A stretch of DNA of 64,000 bases from SAR202 cluster bacterium (GTDB lineage Bacteria > Chloroflexota > Dehalococcoidia > Lucifugimonadales > UBA3495): NCBI GenBank assembly GCA_013204585.1, contig JABMNL010000055.1, forward strand, positions 33,315 through 97,314, read 5' to 3'. The translations under genes were made by a program, and so were the position numbers. Shown piece by piece: positions 59,768 to 64,000 of the stretch (position 1 is its first letter; each line of letters starts with the position of its first letter). Below the pieces are notes generated by a model, which was not told the DNA's origin, ran no database searches, and saw nothing but the letters and a program-made list of their open reading frames with translations.

Positions 59768-60643
59768 CTACAGAACCGCCTCGGCAACCTTTTCTATGGC
59801 TTCGTGGGCTGACTTCTCGTCGGTTGTGTTCAGCATGTGAACAACACGGTTGGCCCCGGCGTCGAAGAACCGGCGGTTCATGTCCCGGTCTTTGGGCGCG
59901 TCCCACATGGTGATGTCAAACTTGGACGCGTCGCGACCATTCTGGGTCATTAGCTCTTCAATGTGCTTGCGTGCGCCAACCAGTTTGTCTGGGTCTTCAT
60001 ACTGAGATGTGTTGCGGGCGCGGGGCAGCCAACCGTCGCCATAGGCGGCGATGCGTCGGGCTGCGCTTTCCAACTCACCGCCCACGAAGATGGGCGGGTG
60101 GGGCTTTTGCACCGGCTTGGGGGCACAGACCAACGGCGGGAAGTCGATGTACTCTCCGTGGTATTCCGTGACTTCGGTGGTCCAAAGTTCCTTCATGACG
60201 TTCACGTATTCGCGGGTCTGCTTCCAGCGGTGGGGGAAGTCCGCGCCAAGAATCTCAGACTCGCCCCTGAGCCAGCCCGCGCCGACGCCGAAGAGGAAGC
60301 GGCCGCCCGAAATGTTGTCCAGGGTAGCAACTTCTTTGGCCAGGCGGATGGGGTTGCGCTCGGGCACGATGCAGATGCCGGTGCCCAACTTGATCTTCTT
60401 GGTGACGGTGGCCGCCCCGGCCAGAAAAAGCAGGGGGTCGATAATCTGGTTGATGCCGCCCTCAGCGTAGAACTTGGGTATGCCGCCTTGCCGTCCGATG
60501 GCGGGCGCAACCTTGAAGTCGATGGGCACTATCCCGTGTTCCGGCGCCCAGAGGGACTCGAAGCCCAATTCCTCGACCTTTCGCGCGAGGTCGATGGTGT
60601 TGAAGTCGTGTTGGGTCATTAATAGAGCGATGCCGATGTTCAT
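59768..60643 (-). CDS. F420-type luciferase-like oxidoreductase (LLM) 4
   Basis: I start at the ATG at 60643 (291 residues) with GAGG five bases upstream; 12 upstream codons are open. The barrel is seen in LGFESLWAPEHGIVPID, KIKLGTGICIVPERNPIRLA, DNISGGRFLFGVGAGWLRGE and PPIFVGGELESAARRIAAYG. This fits F420-dependent LLMs (TIGR03619 type). The ferredoxin gene at 60747 is 104 bp upstream on the same strand and might feed electrons, but F420 enzymes do not normally need one. Confidence 0.88.
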   Translation of the reverse strand: MNIGIALLMTQHDFNTIDLARKVEELGFESLWAPEHGIVPIDFKVAPAIGRQGGIPKFYAEGGINQIIDPLLFLAGAATVTKKIKLGTGICIVPERNPIRLAKEVATLDNISGGRFLFGVGAGWLRGESEILGADFPHRWKQTREYVNVMKELWTTEVTEYHGEYIDFPPLVCAPKPVQKPHPPIFVGGELESAARRIAAYGDGWLPRARNTSQYEDPDKLVGARKHIEELMTQNGRDASKFDITMWDAPKDRDMNRRFFDAGANRVVHMLNTTDEKSAHEAIEKVAEAVL

Positions 60644-60682
60644 AGTTTCCTCTATTGCAAATTCTTTTTGATGGGCCAAATC

Positions 60683-60720
60683 AATAGTCCTCCTCTACGC
60701 GGTGGCAAAGGAGGACTATT
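60683..60720. repeat. 12-bp perfect inverted repeat between ferredoxin and LLM 4
   Basis: AATAGTCCTCCT and AGGAGGACTATT are separated by 14 bases. On minus it follows the ferredoxin stop by 26 bases. No T-run follows closely, so it is at best a weak terminator or attenuator between the two genes. It contains an AGGAGG. Confidence 0.7.
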
Positions 60721-60746
60721 AGAACGTGTTCAGAGCACGATTAGCG

Positions 60747-60971
60747 CTACGGGAATATTTGTTCGCCAGTGTCGGCGTCCACCACCGATATTGCCGCTAC
60801 CGGGCAGTTCTCGGCGGCTTCTAAAATCAGTTCCTCGGTATCGCCGTCTGGGTCGGCGGGGGTGCCTTGCCGTTCGTCGTTCAACACAAAGGCTTTGGTG
60901 GCAATTGTTACGCACATCGCATTGCCCACGCAGACATCATGGTCCACGGACAGCTTGAGCTTTCGTGCCAT
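60747..60971 (-). CDS. Small ferredoxin (probably [3Fe-4S])
   Basis: The 74-residue protein has Cys14, Cys20 and Cys56 in CVGNAMC and NCPVAAI, the pattern of single-cluster ferredoxins that serve cytochrome P450s. Asn17 stands at the place of the fourth ligand, so a [3Fe-4S] cluster is likely. It carries electrons in the cytosol. No P450 or ferredoxin reductase is nearby; LLM 4 follows on the same strand. Confidence 0.88.
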   Translation of the reverse strand: MARKLKLSVDHDVCVGNAMCVTIATKAFVLNDERQGTPADPDGDTEELILEAAENCPVAAISVVDADTGEQIFP

Positions 60972-61116
60972 GGGTTACCCCGCTGATAGAGTCTTAAAGT
61001 TGAGTCAGGTTGCCGGGAATCCTGCCTGGTGGGCAGGTTGGGCGCATTCTACCAGCGGGGGTATAGACGGTCAACCGAGCCTAGTGTTGACCCTACAACT
61101 ATGAAGTTAGCGGGAG

Positions 61117-61878
61117 TTAGCGTTTTTCGGTAATCGCGCCGACGCTGCGAGCGAACTCCATCAACTCCTCGGCTAACTCGTGAACGTCGACATACTCTCG
61201 GCTCTTTAGCAACGCCTTGGTACGGGGGTTGGTGTGATCGACGGTGTTGAAGATATCTTTTAGGTCTTCCGATAGGAAATCGCCCATGGCGCCGGTGCTG
61301 CCGTCGTTCCCCACTGGCCCCTCCGAAAACGCTTCCACCATGGTACGTACCCGTGGCGCAGTGGCCGGACGAGGCTGGCTGCTCGTGGAAGGTCCAGAGA
61401 TTGCGGCAGCAGGTTCTTCGGTATCGATTGACGACGTGGGAGCCGGAGAAGATGCTGTGGCTGCGACTACCTCGTTGGCGTCCCAGTCGCCAAGCTCATG
61501 CTCGTCCATTGGCTCATCCGCAGGAATACCTTCGGGTGAAGCGGGCCGAGCGAATATTTCTTCGACCAATTTGGGGTCAACCACCTCTTCTTCTGACCGG
61601 CCCGAATATTCGGTAGGAACAGACGCGGCCACGTCCAACACCGGAGCCGATGATGATACAGGAGGGATGGCGTCCAGCGCCCTCAGTGCCGCAGCGGCCT
61701 CATCGATTCCAGGCTTGTGAGAATCGGAATTACCCTGGAAGGGACGCAGTACGGGTTCCAAGAACACCGCGTATTCCTTGTCTTGGATATCCGCCAGCAA
61801 CCGGCTAAAAAATCCCGGCGCTTGCTGGCGGGTTCGGCGGAACAGCGTTTTAGCTTTGGCAATTTTGGTTTGTTTCAT
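61117..61878 (-). CDS. Disordered protein in an archaeal-type pilus locus
   Basis: I start at the ATG at 61878 (253 residues); a GTG three codons earlier is possible. A basic N-terminus (MKQTKIAKAKTLFRRTRQQA) and a region about 40-180 rich in Ala, Ser, Pro and acidic residues are followed by a short conserved-looking C-terminal block (LKDIFNTVDHTNPRTKALLK then YVDVHELAEELMEFARSVGA). No family is recognised. It follows the FlaJ-like gene by 49 bp on the same strand, so a part in the same machine is likely, as inference. Confidence 0.6.
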   Translation of the reverse strand: MKQTKIAKAKTLFRRTRQQAPGFFSRLLADIQDKEYAVFLEPVLRPFQGNSDSHKPGIDEAAAALRALDAIPPVSSSAPVLDVAASVPTEYSGRSEEEVVDPKLVEEIFARPASPEGIPADEPMDEHELGDWDANEVVAATASSPAPTSSIDTEEPAAAISGPSTSSQPRPATAPRVRTMVEAFSEGPVGNDGSTGAMGDFLSEDLKDIFNTVDHTNPRTKALLKSREYVDVHELAEELMEFARSVGAITEKR

Positions 61879-61927
61879 AATTAACACTCTCGGCGGGCTT
61901 TTGGCCTGCTCACTTGGCTCTTGATTT

Positions 61928-63484
61928 CTAAATTCCGAAGATCTTGCTGGTGACCATTGGAACGATGGCGAGAATAAACCCCGACACCAGACTCATCAGC
62001 CCGAAGTAGGACACTATTTTTAGGTTGCTGCCCCCAGCCGCTGCCTTGGGCGCCAGGGAGTTGGCAATGGTTAAAATTGCCACCACAATCACAATCATCA
62101 GGGTCACCATGCCCATATCTTGGTTGCCGAACAATTCCAGTCCACCGGCCAATTCCCCTTGCGCTGGTAGGGAGACCCCGGGCGGGATGGTTAGTCCGTC
62201 GGGGACGGTAAAATTCATTCCTTCACCGCCTTCTAACCCAGCCGATGCAGTGGTCAGCTTGGTGTTGAAGTTGGTGATAATCTCGAGCACGAAGACCAAT
62301 ATGAAGGTCATGGTGGCGTGCATTGGGAGCGTCAGAAATGAAAACGTCGACGCAGTCAGGGCTCGCTTGGCCCGGAGTTGCACCATGGTCTGGGCGAACG
62401 TGGAGCAGATGCTACCCACATGATCTGGCCGACCACCCAACTCGGCCCCGTCTTCCAGCATGTGCGTGGTACGTCTGACCAATTCGCTGCCGGTCTCGGC
62501 CCGGAACGCATCCCAACAGGCCTCGGTGGGCAGGCGGGCTCCCAGCCTGACGTTCAGCCGGTCAATATGTGGTTGCAGAGAACCCATGGATTTGGTGTCA
62601 ATCTTTTTCAAGGCCTGGGTGAGAGTGACTCCCGATGCCCCGGCAATGGTGCCCACACTGCGGACGAAGGTTGGAAACTCGGCGTCCAAATTGCTTACGC
62701 TGCCGTCGTCTTTCCAGGCGTACCAACCGGCGGGCAAAATCGATATTCCAATCGCCAAGAATGCCACGGCGCTGCCCATCATCATGTCGTACTGAGGCCC
62801 GAAGAAAACGGCCACTGCGATTCCAATGGGAGCCAACAGCAATAACAACAGTCGGGACTTTTTTCGGTGCTTGGTGAGGGATCCTTTAGCGTCGTAGGTA
62901 ACCGCTTCCACGGGGGCGACCTTGTGGATGATGTAGACGCCCACCCCGGTGATGAAGAATAGGGCGAAGGCCATGATAATGATGAAACTTTGGTCGAGAG
63001 AACCCATCATAGTGGACACCAATGAGACCACCATGATTAGCGTCACTGAGATTAGGATGGCAGCATAGGCGTCGGTCCATTTCCGAAGGTTCTCCACGCC
63101 GCGTTCGTATTCGTTGCCGTAACGCTCCCCTTCGGTGTGGGCCTCTTGAATAACAAATTCCCGCTCGGATTCTCCCGAGGATATGGAAGCGGCGAACCGT
63201 AGCAATAGGCTCTTAACACTGGAGGCCCGCGCCTTTTCCGCTGCCAGTTGGAAGGCGTGGGTGTATTCCATGCCAACACGTTTGGCCATGACGTAAATAA
63301 AATCAAAAAATACGGCCGTCTTGAAATGTTGCCGGGCGCAATGCTCTAAGACCTGATCCCTGGGTAGGCTGCCCAGACTTAGGACAGACATATAGGTCAG
63401 GTTGGAGAGCAGGTCGAAACCGATGTCCAGGTTATCGGAAGAGACCTTGTCTATATGCTTGTGAGAGTATTCCGTGGAGCTCAT
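61928..63484 (-). CDS. FlaJ/type II secretion F-like polytopic membrane protein
   Basis: The 518-residue protein has two T2SF-like helical units: LLRFAASISSGESEREFVIQ and then, in the second half, FPTFVRSVGTIAGASGVTLT with ALTASTFSFLTLPMHATMTF. Hydrophobic helices lie at about 135-195 and 215-260 and in the C-terminal third. The long layout, with nine or so helices and the 'RFAASISSGE' block, is that of archaeal FlaJ/ArlJ and archaeal pilus platforms rather than of bacterial GspF. It is the membrane platform for a filament-assembling ATPase, which is encoded just upstream with a 53-bp overlap. Confidence 0.85.
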   Translation of the reverse strand: MSSTEYSHKHIDKVSSDNLDIGFDLLSNLTYMSVLSLGSLPRDQVLEHCARQHFKTAVFFDFIYVMAKRVGMEYTHAFQLAAEKARASSVKSLLLRFAASISSGESEREFVIQEAHTEGERYGNEYERGVENLRKWTDAYAAILISVTLIMVVSLVSTMMGSLDQSFIIIMAFALFFITGVGVYIIHKVAPVEAVTYDAKGSLTKHRKKSRLLLLLLAPIGIAVAVFFGPQYDMMMGSAVAFLAIGISILPAGWYAWKDDGSVSNLDAEFPTFVRSVGTIAGASGVTLTQALKKIDTKSMGSLQPHIDRLNVRLGARLPTEACWDAFRAETGSELVRRTTHMLEDGAELGGRPDHVGSICSTFAQTMVQLRAKRALTASTFSFLTLPMHATMTFILVFVLEIITNFNTKLTTASAGLEGGEGMNFTVPDGLTIPPGVSLPAQGELAGGLELFGNQDMGMVTLMIVIVVAILTIANSLAPKAAAGGSNLKIVSYFGLMSLVSGFILAIVPMVTSKIFGI

Positions 63485-64000
63485 AGAAATTGTTTACCCC
63501 GCGCTCGTGGAGTTTGCGCAGTATTACGGCTCTGGCGTCAATCTCTTCATAGATGCGCCGGGTCTCTTTCGGTGGCAGGCCCCGTTGAATGGCCACCACG
63601 TTTTCCAATAGATAGGCGTTGTTGTAGCCGGGGAACTCGAATTTGTCTGTGGCCGGGTTCCACCGGAAAACTTCAATGAAGTTGAACGAGTTGGTCTCGC
63701 TGTCGTAGGACACAATCTCGTTGATGCTCATCACCCGGCGTCCCGTGCTGCCGTCAGGCAACCGGACTGCGCTCATGATGATGACCAGGTTCAGGCTGTC
63801 CACGTAGGTCTTGGGAATGTTGATAGGGTTTCCCGTCAGCCGTTGGATTAGCTTCTCAACCGAGGAGGCGTGGAACGTGGCCATACAGGCGTGACCGGTC
63901 TGCATGGCACCGAAAGCGATCAGGCCCTCCTCACCGCGAATCTCACCGATCAGAATCTCGTTCGGTCTCTGCCGTAGAGCCGCTTTGAGCAAGTCGAACA
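63432..64000 (-). CDS. FlaI-like secretion ATPase (5' part beyond window)
   Basis: The gene is cut by the window end; the last 188 or so codons are present. They show Walker B-like LLKAALRQRPNEILIGEIRG, the His box GAMQTGHACMATFHASSVEK, then FIEVFRWNPATDKFEF and a C-terminal LHERGVNNFYELHGILSQAY. The VFRWxPxxDxF and final helix pattern match archaeal FlaI/ArlI and related pilus ATPases. It powers filament assembly or retraction. Its end overlaps the FlaJ-like start by 53 bp. Pilin, prepilin peptidase and other components should lie beyond 64000. Confidence 0.85.
   Translation of the reverse strand, partial: FDLLKAALRQRPNEILIGEIRGEEGLIAFGAMQTGHACMATFHASSVEKLIQRLTGNPINIPKTYVDSLNLVIIMSAVRLPDGSTGRRVMSINEIVSYDSETNSFNFIEVFRWNPATDKFEFPGYNNAYLLENVVAIQRGLPPKETRRIYEEIDARAVILRKLHERGVNNFYELHGILSQAYRQGLFR

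Overview
The window reads as chromosomal DNA of a free-living bacterium, most likely a member of the Chloroflexota (Dehalococcoidia / SAR202-like). This is an inference. It rests on several flavin-dependent luciferase-like monooxygenases, paired CoA-transferase subunits, TldD/PmbA, a bacterial gene pair that looks like archaeal pilus/archaellum FlaI-FlaJ, PAC2 and DUF5679 proteins, and many TTG/GTG starts. No rRNA, CRISPR array, phage or transposase gene is visible.

Layout. 1-7 kb: a LysR regulator cut by the window edge, a biotin carboxylase plus biotin carrier pair, and a DNA-repair/replication run (ybeY-dnaX-ybaB-recR-recO), all on the minus strand. 7-9.5 kb: a thioredoxin-like protein, a PPOX-fold protein and a DUF2235 hydrolase. 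9.57-11.49 kb: a small AT-richer cassette of three minus-strand genes, one of the TIGR04255 family, held between two identical 43-bp palindromic terminators, the second abutting tRNA-Glu(TTC). 11.6-13.5 kb: argC and an endonuclease III-like gene. 13.6-23.3 kb: an oligopeptide-type ABC importer (two ATPases, two permeases) with two tandem family-5 binding proteins, the relic of a third, and relics of a small membrane-protein gene. The array carries three copies of the same promoter.

23.4-27.1 kb: PAC2, SMP-30 and class IV aminotransferase genes, then a DUF5679 microprotein and a structured intergenic stretch that may be an ncRNA. 27.3-32.2 kb: a late-cobalamin operon (phosphatase, CobQ, CobU, PduX-like kinase) and a tartrate/malate dehydrogenase-like gene. 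32.3-32.7 kb: a HicBA pair. 33-37 kb: a beta-propeller protein, CoA-transferase A/B and an SDR. 37.3-45.8 kb: a four-gene exporter operon with two very large FtsX-like permeases and two ATPases.

45.8-60.9 kb: a catabolic/redox region with four luciferase-like monooxygenases, an acyl-CoA-dehydrogenase-fold flavoprotein, hydrolases, a hotdog thioesterase, beta-propellers, TldD/PmbA and a ferredoxin. Inside it, at 52371-52940, lies a UGSC-family selenoprotein gene: the frame is interrupted by one TGA at codon 108, read here as selenocysteine, with a SECIS-like hairpin starting six bases after it. 61-64 kb: a disordered protein followed by a FlaJ-like membrane protein and the 3' part of a FlaI-like ATPase, running off the end.

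The most noteworthy items are the UGSC selenoprotein with its 383-residue partner, the terminator-flanked TIGR04255 cassette, the decayed binding-protein array with its repeated promoter, and the archaeal-type secretion pair. All calls come from reading the sequence by eye; no database search was run.
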